A stretch of DNA of 8,365 nucleotides from Bacteroidota bacterium (lineage in GTDB: Bacteria > Bacteroidota > Bacteroidia > Chitinophagales > Chitinophagaceae): the NCBI GenBank assembly GCA_025361325.1, contig JANYAL010000033.1, positions 1 through 8,365 of the forward strand, written 5' to 3'. Below, one piece after another: positions 1 to 5,420 of this stretch. A program made the translations under genes and the position numbers. The notes below the pieces were generated by a model, which did no database searches, was not told the origin of the DNA, and saw nothing but the letters and a program-made list of their open reading frames with translations. Position 1 is the stretch's first letter, and the number at the start of each line of letters is the position of its first letter.

Positions 1-114
1 CCGAACCTGGCCGAAGGGCCCCATTTCAAAAAACTGTTCGTTACTTTTGTTAACCATAGATTTTAAAGTAACTTTAAAAGCTTCTACCACAATCTGAACA
101 CCTGCCATCTGCAT
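1..114 (-). CDS. Possible 5'-partial ORF running off the left edge, unrecognised
   Basis: On the minus strand an ATG at 114 opens a frame that continues without a stop to the window edge (38 codons, beginning MQMAGVQIVVEAFKVTLKSM). The same frame stays open upstream of this ATG back to about position 349, so roughly 116 codons lack a stop. The codons look ordinary for the neighbourhood, but no family is recognised. There is no clear ribosome binding site. A TACATTTG box lies only about 9 nt before the ATG, too close to be a convincing promoter without leaderless translation. The rival reading is the 3' end of a rightward gene: plus frame 1 ends at TAA 64-66 and plus frame 2 at TGA 95-97. Neither strand is decisive. 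Confidence 0.2.
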   Translation of the reverse strand, partial: MQMAGVQIVVEAFKVTLKSMVNKSNEQFFEMGPFGQVR

Positions 115-551
115 AGCTACTAGCAAATGTACGATCCAAACCAACCTTATTCCCCGGTCCTGTCGTATTTGGCGTAATTGGCGGAATTTAACATGTTGAA
201 AAGATTGGAATTTGAACCTGCCAAAAAGGTACTTTGTTGCAGACAGGTTGTGTACAGCATGTGTACTGCAAGGGGAAACTATGCGGTTTTCCGCAACCTG
301 TACACAACCTGAACACTTGCTGATACGATCCTGGGGTCTGCAGCTCCCGCTTTATTATTCTAATGTAATTGGACCATTAATTTTAGATTAAAATTGTCTT
401 TGCCATTTTTTAATGACCCGTATTCTTCAATGCTGCTGAAACTGCATTTTCAAAAAATGATCCTTTTGGGAAGCTTCAATCCCAGCCTGTCAGGGGGGGG
501 AGCTTTACCTGGCATCTGCATTTATTCCATCAGCTTATCCCCGCATTTCCC
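115..551. other. Intergenic stretch without a confident gene
   Basis: No reading frame here looks like a real protein. The only rightward frame of any length starts at a TTG at 394 and runs straight through the SRP RNA gene, so it is not coding. The stretch contains the long inverted repeat at 244-311, a run of eight G at 493-500 and several copies of the hexamer AACCTG (215-220, 295-300, 306-311, and also 4-9). A leftward frame remains open up to about 349 but has no good start. Confidence 0.5.
244..311. repeat. 13-bp perfect inverted repeat with nested small hairpin
   Basis: CAGGTTGTGTACA at 244-256 is the exact reverse complement of TGTACACAACCTG at 299-311, with 42 nt between the arms. 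Inside lies a 5-bp hairpin TGCGG-TTTT-CCGCA (282-295) and a second copy of TGTGTAC (260-266, first copy 249-255). No T-tract follows either arm, so a simple intrinsic terminator is not indicated. It could be a structured RNA 3' end, an operator with several half-sites, or a small dispersed repeat. No function can be assigned. Confidence 0.6.
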
Positions 552-559
552 TATATTTG
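552..559 (+). promoter_or_regulatory. Bacteroidota -7 promoter box for the SRP RNA
   Basis: TATATTTG exactly matches TAnnTTTG, the -7 element of the primary sigma factor in Bacteroidota. A box centred at -7 predicts a start about four bases after its last G, at 563-564, which is where the closing helix of the SRP RNA begins. A clear TTTG -33 element is not visible at the expected spacing. Confidence 0.6.
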
Positions 560-563
560 CATT

Positions 564-657
564 GGCAAGTCTTATACGGCCAGCTCCTGCTGAACTCCCC
601 CAGGACCGGAAGGTAGCAAGGGTAGGTGGTTGAGCGGTGCGATGTAAGTAACTTGCC
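564..657 (+). ncRNA. ffs: Signal recognition particle RNA, small bacterial (4.5S-like) type
   Basis: This is the RNA of the signal recognition particle, which binds Ffh and directs ribosomes making membrane and secreted proteins to the inner membrane. The hallmark domain IV tip is present: ACC (605-607), the GGAA tetraloop (608-611), GGT (612-614) and the AGCA asymmetric-loop strand (615-618). The ends close perfectly, GGCAAGT (564-570) with ACTTGCC (651-657), and CTTA (571-574) can pair with TAAG (645-648). The length of about 94 nt fits the small type without an Alu domain. A promoter box lies just upstream and a T-tract just downstream, so it is probably a monocistronic transcript. The exact ends are inferred from pairing. 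Confidence 0.92.
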
Positions 658-667
658 ATTTTTTTTT
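651..667 (+). terminator. 3' end and T-tract of the SRP RNA
   Basis: The 3' strand of the closing helix (ACTTGCC, 651-657) is followed by an A and nine consecutive T (659-667). The terminal helix of the RNA plus the T-run can act as an intrinsic terminator. Confidence 0.6.
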
Positions 668-757
668 CTCCAAACTCCCTGGGGTATGCCCATTACCCTG
701 TTTCCATTCCATCTTCTTACGTGTATAAAAATATAATTATTAGTGTTTTGAATATTT

Positions 758-765
758 TACATTTG
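758..765 (+). promoter_or_regulatory. Bacteroidota -7 promoter box for the transaldolase gene
   Basis: TACATTTG matches TAnnTTTG exactly. It predicts a start near 769 and a 5' leader of about 55 nt before the ATG at 824. The region 20-25 bases upstream is AT-rich but lacks a clean TTTG. A small stem, ATCCTC (799-804) with GGGGAT (810-815, one G-U pair), could lie in the leader close to the start codon. Confidence 0.5.
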
Positions 766-823
766 CCGGTAATACATTCATTCACTCCTTAAAAGCTGAT
801 CCTCCTTTAGGGGATAGGTATTT

Positions 824-1477
824 ATGAAATTTTTTATCGATACAGCCAATCTGGCACAGATCAAAGAAGCGAACGACCTTGGTATACTGGATGGTGTAAC
901 CACCAATCCCTCATTGATGGCCAAAGAGGGCATCAAAGGCAATGATGCTGTAATGGCGCATTATAAGACCATCTGCGGGATGGTGAACGGTGATATCAGC
1001 GCGGAAGTGATCTCAACGGATTTTGATGGTATCATCGAAGAAGGGAAAAAACTGGCGGCCATACATCCCAATATCGTGGTGAAAGTGCCGATGATCAAAG
1101 AAGGGGTAAAGGCCATCAAATGGTTCACGGAGAACGGTATACGAACAAACTGTACGCTCATCTTTTCTGCCGGGCAGGCCATACTGGCAGCAAAGGCCGG
1201 TGCCAACTATGTTTCTCCCTTCATCGGCCGCATCGACGACAGTGGGTGGGACGGCATGGATCTGATACACCAACTTCGTCAGATATTCTCTATTCAGGGG
1301 TATAAAACAGAGATCCTGGCTGCGTCTATCCGCAACCCCAACCATATCATCAAATGTGCCGAGGCGGGAGCCGATGTGTGCACCTGTCCGCTGGATTCCA
1401 TTCTTGGTTTGTTGAAGCACCCGCTCACCGATATCGGGCTGGCCAAGTTCCTGGAGGATGCGAAAAAGTTCAGTTGA
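824..1477 (+). CDS. tal: Transaldolase, small TalC/FSA-like subfamily
   Basis: A cytoplasmic (beta/alpha)8-barrel class I aldolase of 217 aa, the usual length of the short TalC/FSA group. It moves a dihydroxyacetone unit between sugar phosphates (sedoheptulose-7-P + glyceraldehyde-3-P to erythrose-4-P + fructose-6-P). The N-terminus [10 protein letters not shown] and the block GVTTNPSL (24-31) are family signatures. The Schiff-base lysine is K87 in VVKVPM. Two residues separate transaldolase from fructose-6-phosphate aldolase: the Gln of FSA is Glu here (E61, in SAEVIS) and the FSA Tyr is Phe (F133, in SPFIGRID). Both favour transaldolase. S168 and R170 (AASIRN) fit phosphate binding. It is a single gene with its own promoter box. 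The ATG at 824 is the natural start because the conserved N-terminus begins there. Confidence 0.93.
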   Translation: MKFFIDTANLAQIKEANDLGILDGVTTNPSLMAKEGIKGNDAVMAHYKTICGMVNGDISAEVISTDFDGIIEEGKKLAAIHPNIVVKVPMIKEGVKAIKWFTENGIRTNCTLIFSAGQAILAAKAGANYVSPFIGRIDDSGWDGMDLIHQLRQIFSIQGYKTEILAASIRNPNHIIKCAEAGADVCTCPLDSILGLLKHPLTDIGLAKFLEDAKKFS

Positions 1478-1600
1478 GTGCACAGGGCAAAGCGTAAAAA
1501 AGAGAAAAAGCGGGGATAGGAGGAAAAAGTGACTACCTGCGTTACATGTAATTCCCTACCTAAAAATCCCTTTGCAGCATTGCTGTTATCTTGCTCCTTT

Positions 1601-1631
1601 GCGTGAAACTATAAGTAATCACACGCTTTTT
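1601..1631 (+). terminator. Weak candidate terminator downstream of transaldolase
   Basis: GCGTG (1601-1605) can pair with CACGC (1622-1626), followed by five T (1627-1631). The stem is only 5 bp with a 16-nt loop and lies 124 nt after the transaldolase stop, so this is a weak call. The rest of 1478-1600 shows no gene, only a short CAGC-ATT-GCTG hairpin near 1575-1585. Confidence 0.3.
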
Positions 1632-1636
1632 ATCTC

Positions 1637-2041
1637 CTAATCTTTATTTTTTCCCGGCTTCCCCCTGTTCCGGATCTCCCGCATCAGTTCATCTGATGTC
1701 TTGAGTTCGGGGTCAGGTTTTTTCTTGATGTACAGGGTGAACTCTTTATGCAATGATCGGTCTTCCCGGAGTGTAACAGTAAGATCCACTTTCTCATCCC
1801 GGAAGTTTTTATCGATCCACAAACTGTTTCCACTGAATTTTCCAGCGGAAGCAGTGAATATAAGCTGCGTACTGTCGAGGGGGATGTATTTCCCATTGGG
1901 TAGTTGCCCGTCGATATTGATGTAGTTGTAGGTGCCTTTCTTCAGGCTGTCGGTGTACAGATCTACATAAATCTTTTTTATCTGCTGTGCTTTGGAATTG
2001 ATAGCAAGACAAAGTAATATGGGCAGTAATGTCTTTTTCAA
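1637..2041 (-). CDS. Small secreted protein of unknown function
   Basis: A leftward gene for a short exported protein. Read from the TTG at 2041 it begins MKKTLLPILLCLAINSKAQ, a textbook signal peptide: two Lys, a hydrophobic core, then SKA before a likely cleavage at Gln. The mature part, about 115 aa, alternates beta-type segments (IYVDLYTDSL, QLIFTASAGKF, DLTVTLRED, EFTLYIKKK) and ends in a charged tail. This resembles a single Ig-like or invasin-like beta domain, but I do not recognise the family. The same frame reaches back to another TTG at 2077 (146 aa). No ATG exists in this frame near the N-terminus, while an ATG at 2082 is out of frame and soon meets a stop. I chose 2041 for the signal peptide. 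Stop is TAG. Confidence 0.65.
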   Translation of the reverse strand: MKKTLLPILLCLAINSKAQQIKKIYVDLYTDSLKKGTYNYINIDGQLPNGKYIPLDSTQLIFTASAGKFSGNSLWIDKNFRDEKVDLTVTLREDRSLHKEFTLYIKKKPDPELKTSDELMREIRNRGKPGKNKD

Positions 2042-2133
2042 GTATGTTTTAATGAACTGTTGAAAAAACTGTGCCAAAACATGGTACGTATCCTGTTAAA
2101 TTCCTGTACAGCGTTTGCTTAGGCATGGCTAAT

Positions 2134-2769
2134 CTAATTGGAGATGCCAACCCGCTGATGTATGAAATCATTTTTAGTGAGTTCATTGAGCATGAACATG
2201 GACAGGTCACCTGCACTGATCCTGAACCGGTTGGGCGTTGGCAAATAATCAGCTTTGGTATAATATATACCTGTTGGTCCCTGGTTAATTATGTTAGGCG
2301 GGCACACAAAGGTCCAGTCAAGACCGCTTTCCTTCAGTTGTTCAAATACTTTCTCGTGTTCCTTTCCCACGGCAACATATTCCGGCGGGTAATCCGCTCC
2401 GTCTACCAATAAATGATCTTCATCGGCATTCAGCACACCCATCCCCCCAATACTGATGATTCTCTGAACACCGGCTTTTTTCATCTGTGCGATGATGTTC
2501 TTCATGCCCAGGCTGCGCGTCTTGTCATTGATATCCGTTCCGCCACCCAGCGCAGATAGTACGGCATCACAGCCACGAATGGCCTGAAATACCTCGTTCT
2601 CATCGAACAAGGCACCCTGCACCAACTGGAGGTGCTCATTTTCCGGGAAATCGGTGGTATATACATTTCTTCCGAACGCTTTCACGGAATTACCTTTGAA
2701 AAGGGCCTGCTGTACCAGTTGCCTGCCAACCATACCTGTAGAACCGAAAACAACAATATTCATATTCAT
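2134..2769 (-). CDS. NAD(P)-binding atypical SDR / NmrA-like oxidoreductase
   Basis: A 211-aa cytoplasmic Rossmann-fold protein of the extended or atypical short-chain dehydrogenase group (NAD(P)H-binding, NmrA/YwnB-like). The dinucleotide motif is GSTGMVG (residues 9-15), directly after the first strand NIVVFG. It is followed by FGRN, where the Arg may contact NADP phosphate, then GCDAVLSALGG, RIISIGGMGV and WTFVCPPNI. The canonical YxxxK pair is not evident: YVAVGKEHEKV follows the place where it would be. That is usual for atypical SDRs, which may be sensors or reductases, so the substrate is unknown. Two in-frame ATGs (2769 and 2763) lie after an AT-rich leader; either may be used. It lies 33 nt after the YjdJ-like gene on the same strand and is probably cotranscribed with it. 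Stop is TAG. Confidence 0.82.
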   Translation of the reverse strand: MNMNIVVFGSTGMVGRQLVQQALFKGNSVKAFGRNVYTTDFPENEHLQLVQGALFDENEVFQAIRGCDAVLSALGGGTDINDKTRSLGMKNIIAQMKKAGVQRIISIGGMGVLNADEDHLLVDGADYPPEYVAVGKEHEKVFEQLKESGLDWTFVCPPNIINQGPTGIYYTKADYLPTPNRFRISAGDLSMFMLNELTKNDFIHQRVGISN

Positions 2770-2802
2770 ATATTTTAATAAAGTTAATCAATCCTTTTAT
2801 CT

Positions 2803-3093
2803 TCATGCTGTTCTGAGCACATCGCTGAATGCAGCGCCATTTTTATCGAATACCGATTTTGCGAAGGGGCACAGGGGAAAAATCCTGACCTGGTTTGCCC
2901 GGGCAAATTCAACTGCTGCATGAACCAGCTGGTAACCTGCATTCTTCCCCCGCAATGTTTCAGATACTTCTGTGTGGTCAATGATCATCAATGAGGTCCC
3001 GCTCATGGAATAGGTCATCTCTGCAAGCATCATGCCATCATTTTCAATATAAAAAGATCCATGATGGTCATGTTGTAGATGTTTTATCACCAT
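2803..3093 (-). CDS. YjdJ-type GNAT-like N-acetyltransferase
   Basis: A 96-aa small acetyltransferase-fold protein of the YjdJ/COG2388 group, a minimal GNAT version with one acetyl-CoA site. From the ATG at 3093 it begins MVIKHLQ, then GSFYIENDGMMLAEMTYSM and MIIDHTEVSETLRGKNAGYQLVHAAVEFAR, with the acyl-CoA loop in LRGKNAGYQL. It ends with the hallmark RIFPLCPFAKSVFDK. Length and motif order match the family. The frame could be extended to a TTG at 3111, but the family N-terminus begins at the ATG, so I chose 3093. The acetyl acceptor of this family is generally unknown. It diverges from the trp leader, with only about 70 nt to the leader peptide start, so the two promoters must be close or overlap. 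The SDR gene follows downstream on the same strand. Confidence 0.85.
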   Translation of the reverse strand: MVIKHLQHDHHGSFYIENDGMMLAEMTYSMSGTSLMIIDHTEVSETLRGKNAGYQLVHAAVEFARANQVRIFPLCPFAKSVFDKNGAAFSDVLRTA

Positions 3094-3148
3094 ATTGTAA
3101 AATTTATTCAAATTTCTGAAAAAGTTTTTTTATGAAAGAATTTGTGTA

Positions 3149-3156
3149 CATATTTG
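3149..3156 (+). promoter_or_regulatory. Candidate -7 box for the trp operon transcript
   Basis: CATATTTG differs from TAnnTTTG at one base, with T-rich sequence about 20-25 bases upstream (3125-3131). If used, transcription would begin near 3160, leaving only the ATG at 3165 as a start for the leader peptide with a 5' leader of about five nucleotides. No better match was found between 3094 and 3165. This is a tentative call. Confidence 0.3.
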
Positions 3157-3164
3157 CAATGTCA

Positions 3165-3218
3165 ATGCAGCATTCCTATACATATAGCAATAATTGGTGG
3201 TGGCAGTTAGTTCCGTGA
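3165..3218 (+). CDS. trpL: trp operon leader peptide with three tandem Trp codons
   Basis: A 17-codon ORF, MQHSYTYSNNWWWQLVP, ends at TGA 3216-3218. It holds three consecutive TGG codons (3195-3203). Tryptophan is the rarest amino acid, so WWW in a 17-residue ORF just upstream of trpE is very unlikely by chance. It is the classic signature of a ribosome-sensed attenuator. The ORF is followed at once by alternative RNA hairpins. Two further in-frame ATGs exist, at 3159 (adds MS) and 3132 (28 codons in all, beginning MKEFVYIFA, with a purine-rich region before it). I chose 3165 because it alone fits the candidate promoter box, but the start is uncertain. The peptide itself probably has no function; the act of translating it is the sensor. 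Confidence 0.8.
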   Translation: MQHSYTYSNNWWWQLVP

Positions 3219-3219
3219 C

Positions 3220-3268
3220 GTGTCTGTTTATAATTGCAAGGTATATACCATATTGTAAGCCCCGACAC
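3220..3268 (+). promoter_or_regulatory. Predicted antiterminator of the trp attenuator
   Basis: Hand folding gives a long imperfect hairpin. GTGTC (3220-3224) pairs with GACAC (3264-3268). GTTTATAAT (3226-3234) pairs with ATTGTAAGC (3252-3260) using two G-U pairs. GGT (3240-3242) pairs with ACC (3247-3249). The 3' strands cover the 5' arm of the terminator (3257-3267), so the two structures exclude each other. The 5' strand begins two nucleotides after the leader stop codon. A ribosome stalled on the Trp codons would leave it free, while one at the stop codon would cover it. A short competing pairing, GCAAT (3187-3191) with ATTGC (3233-3237), may serve as a weak 1:2 helix. No folding energies were computed. 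Confidence 0.65.
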
Positions 3269-3289
3269 AAATTGTCGGGGCTTCTTATT
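3257..3289 (+). terminator. Attenuator terminator hairpin upstream of trpE
   Basis: AAGCCCCGACA (3257-3267) and TGTCGGGGCTT (3273-3283) form a perfect 11-bp GC-rich stem with a CAAAT loop, followed by CTTATT (3284-3289). The U-tract is interrupted but serviceable. It lies 38 nt after the leader stop and 120 nt before trpE, the right place for an intrinsic terminator that cuts off the operon when tryptophan is plentiful. Confidence 0.8.
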
Positions 3290-3296
3290 ACCCCCC

Positions 3297-3360
3297 TGCC
3301 CCTTTTGTGGAACCGGGGGCAAGTTTAAATATCCAGGCCTATTGCATTGAACAGGCTTGG
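3297..3360 (+). other. Two further hairpins between attenuator and trpE
   Basis: TGCCCC (3297-3302) pairs with GGGGCA (3316-3321). Then CCAGGCCT (3333-3340) pairs with AGGCTTGG (3353-3360), eight pairs including one G-U. Neither is followed by a T-tract. They may stabilise the processed 5' end of the trp mRNA or shape the trpE translation start; no role can be assigned. Confidence 0.4.
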
Positions 3361-3403
3361 CCATTGATATTATTGTTATGTATTTAAGTTTCATCGAAAG
3401 GAT

Positions 3404-4837
3404 ATGAAGAAAATTGAGATAACGACCACCTTCCGTAAATTGCTTGCGGATGTATATACCCCGGTAGGGATCTACCTGAGGCTGCGCGACCGCTTCCGGG
3501 ATACCATACTGCTTGAGAGTACAGATTTCCATGCCGGGGAAAACAGCTATTCCTTTATTGGTATCAATGCCATTGCAGGCATTGAGATCAGTTCACTTTC
3601 AATGCTTGAATATAAATTGCCCGGCCAGCCGGCAGAGCAGATACATATCGATAGCAGCAAACCTGTAACTGGTCATCTCCGCGATTTCATGGAACGTTTT
3701 ACCCTGGTTGAAAAAATGTCCGGGCCTGCTCATATTGCCCAGGGTCTTTTCGGGTATACGTCTTATGATGCTGTTCAGTTCTTTGACAGTGTTAAACTTC
3801 GATCCCTTGCAGGCAAAAGCGTTTCAGTAAGTGATTTACCGTCTATTCCTTTGATGCGTTATCGCCTCTACCAGTATGTAATTGCCATCGATCATTTCAG
3901 GGATGAATTGTACATCATTGAGAACAGTATCACGGGTATAGGATCGGAACTTACGCTGGTGGAAAGTCTGCTCAGGCACAAGGATGTTCCGGTATTTCCC
4001 TTCCTGGCAAAAGGAGAAGAGCGCAGCAATCTTACTGATGCGGAATACATGGCCATGGTGGAGAAAGGGGTGGCCTCCTGCAACCGGGGCGATGTATTCC
4101 AGATCGTATTGAGCCGTCGTTTTGAACAGGGGTTCGGAGGAGATGATTTTAACGTGTACCGGGCATTACGCAGTATCAACCCAAGTCCTTATTTATTCTA
4201 TTTTGATTACGGCGATTATAAACTGATGGGCTCTTCCCCCGAAAGCCAGCTTGTTGTGGAGCAGCAAAAGGCCGTGGTGCATCCCATTGCAGGCACCATC
4301 AGGAGGACCGGCAATGATGAAGCGGATAAATTACTAGCCCTCACTCTGGAGCAGGATGAGAAAGAGAATGCTGAACACGTGATGCTGGTAGACCTGGCCC
4401 GTAACGACCTTAGCCGTATGTGCACGCAGGTGGAAGTGACCCAATACAAGAAGATACATTTTTACAGTCATGTGATACACCTGGTAAGCGAAGTAACGGG
4501 AAAGCTTGCCCCGGGGTATGATCCTTTTCAATTACTGGCTGTTACCTTCCCTGCGGGTACCCTGAGCGGTGCGCCAAAATACAAAGCTATGCAGCTGATC
4601 AATGAGATCGAGACCACTTCAAGGGGTTATTACGGAGGAGCCATCGGTTGTATCGGCTTCGACGGGTCGGTTAACCACGCCATCATGATCAGGACCTTTC
4701 TGAGCCGGAACAATGTTCTGATATACCAGGCAGGCGCTGGAATTGTGGCCGCATCACAGGCCCCTTCCGAACTGCAGGAGGTAAACAATAAACTGAATGC
4801 GTTGAAACAAGCCATCATACGGGCACAAACCTTTTGA
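3404..4837 (+). CDS. trpE: Anthranilate synthase component I
   Basis: A 477-aa cytoplasmic enzyme converting chorismate to anthranilate, using ammonia delivered by TrpG. The N-terminal domain carries ILLEST (35-40), matching the LLES motif of the tryptophan feedback site, and NPSPYLF (259-265) is the second half of that site. The chorismate-binding C-terminal domain shows GDVFQIVLSRR (229-239), PIAGTIRRT (294-302), AEHVMLVDLARNDLSR (323-338, with catalytic-region E324/H325), FPAGTLSGAPK (382-392) and RGYYGGAIG (407-415). Length and motif order are complete, so it should be active and feedback-inhibited by Trp. PabB paralogs share the fold, but the Trp-site motifs, the attenuator and the trp neighbours favour TrpE. 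It is the first structural gene of the operon, with trpG starting one base after its stop. No clear Shine-Dalgarno is seen. Confidence 0.97.
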   Translation: MKKIEITTTFRKLLADVYTPVGIYLRLRDRFRDTILLESTDFHAGENSYSFIGINAIAGIEISSLSMLEYKLPGQPAEQIHIDSSKPVTGHLRDFMERFTLVEKMSGPAHIAQGLFGYTSYDAVQFFDSVKLRSLAGKSVSVSDLPSIPLMRYRLYQYVIAIDHFRDELYIIENSITGIGSELTLVESLLRHKDVPVFPFLAKGEERSNLTDAEYMAMVEKGVASCNRGDVFQIVLSRRFEQGFGGDDFNVYRALRSINPSPYLFYFDYGDYKLMGSSPESQLVVEQQKAVVHPIAGTIRRTGNDEADKLLALTLEQDEKENAEHVMLVDLARNDLSRMCTQVEVTQYKKIHFYSHVIHLVSEVTGKLAPGYDPFQLLAVTFPAGTLSGAPKYKAMQLINEIETTSRGYYGGAIGCIGFDGSVNHAIMIRTFLSRNNVLIYQAGAGIVAASQAPSELQEVNNKLNALKQAIIRAQTF

Positions 4838-4838
4838 T

Positions 4839-5420
4839 ATGAAAGTACTGGTATTCGATAACTATGATTCATTCACCTTCAACTTGGTGCACCTGGTGGA
4901 AAAGATTACCGGGGATAAAGTGGATGTTTACCGGAATGATCAGCTCGAACTTGAAAAAGTGGCTGCTTATGATAAGATCATATTATCTCCGGGCCCGGGC
5001 ATCCCTGTAGAAGCGGGATTATTATTACCATTGATTAAGAAATATGCGGCCACTAAATCCATCCTGGGTGTATGCCTGGGTCACCAGGCAATAGGAGAGG
5101 CTTTTGGGGGAAAACTGATTAACCTGGAAAAAGTATATCATGGAGTGGCCACGCCTATACGCATAAGTATCAGGCAAAGGGCAACAGGCAGGAGCCTGTT
5201 CCATTCCCTGCCGGATGTAATAGAAGTAGGACGCTATCACAGCTGGATCGTAAGTGACGAGGATCTTCCGGCAGAACTGGAAGTAACAGCCAGGGATGAC
5301 AACGGATATATCATGGGTTTGCAGCACAAGACATTTGACGTGCAGGGCGTTCAGTTCCATCCTGAGAGTGTATTAACGCCGGATGGAGAACTAATAATGA
5401 GAAACTGGTTAAGACAATGA
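4839..5420 (+). CDS. trpG: Anthranilate synthase component II (glutamine amidotransferase)
   Basis: A 193-aa class I glutamine amidotransferase that hydrolyses glutamine and channels ammonia to TrpE. It opens with MKVLVFDNYDSFTFNLVH, and has ILSPGPGIP (48-56), the oxyanion region. The nucleophile is C79 in GVCLGHQAIGEAFGG, and the catalytic His/Glu are H174 and E176 in QFHPES. YHSW (133-136) is also typical. The length is that of a stand-alone subunit, not a fusion to TrpD. One base separates its ATG from the trpE stop, and its own stop overlaps the trpD start (ATGA), so translational coupling is expected. As the only such subunit visible here, it might also serve PabB in folate synthesis, which would be inference. 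Confidence 0.97.
   Translation: MKVLVFDNYDSFTFNLVHLVEKITGDKVDVYRNDQLELEKVAAYDKIILSPGPGIPVEAGLLLPLIKKYAATKSILGVCLGHQAIGEAFGGKLINLEKVYHGVATPIRISIRQRATGRSLFHSLPDVIEVGRYHSWIVSDEDLPAELEVTARDDNGYIMGLQHKTFDVQGVQFHPESVLTPDGELIMRNWLRQ

Noticed and set aside
394..633. Rightward 79-codon frame from a TTG
   Set aside because: It runs through the conserved SRP RNA and has no protein-like features, so it is a by-product of the RNA sequence.
1013..1483. Leftward 156-codon frame opposite transaldolase
   Set aside because: It is antisense to a clearly coding enzyme and resembles no family.
2071..2412. Rightward 113-codon frame
   Set aside because: Antisense to the 3' half of the SDR gene, which has clear motifs on the other strand.
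3195..3203. TRAP- or T-box-type control of the trp operon
   Set aside because: No array of spaced GAG/UAG repeats and no T-box specifier/AGGGUGGNACCGCG-type motif is visible; the leader peptide explains the region better.
3176..3532. Leftward 118-codon frame across the trp leader
   Set aside because: It covers the attenuator and the trpE start on the wrong strand; its openness is incidental and no motif is seen.
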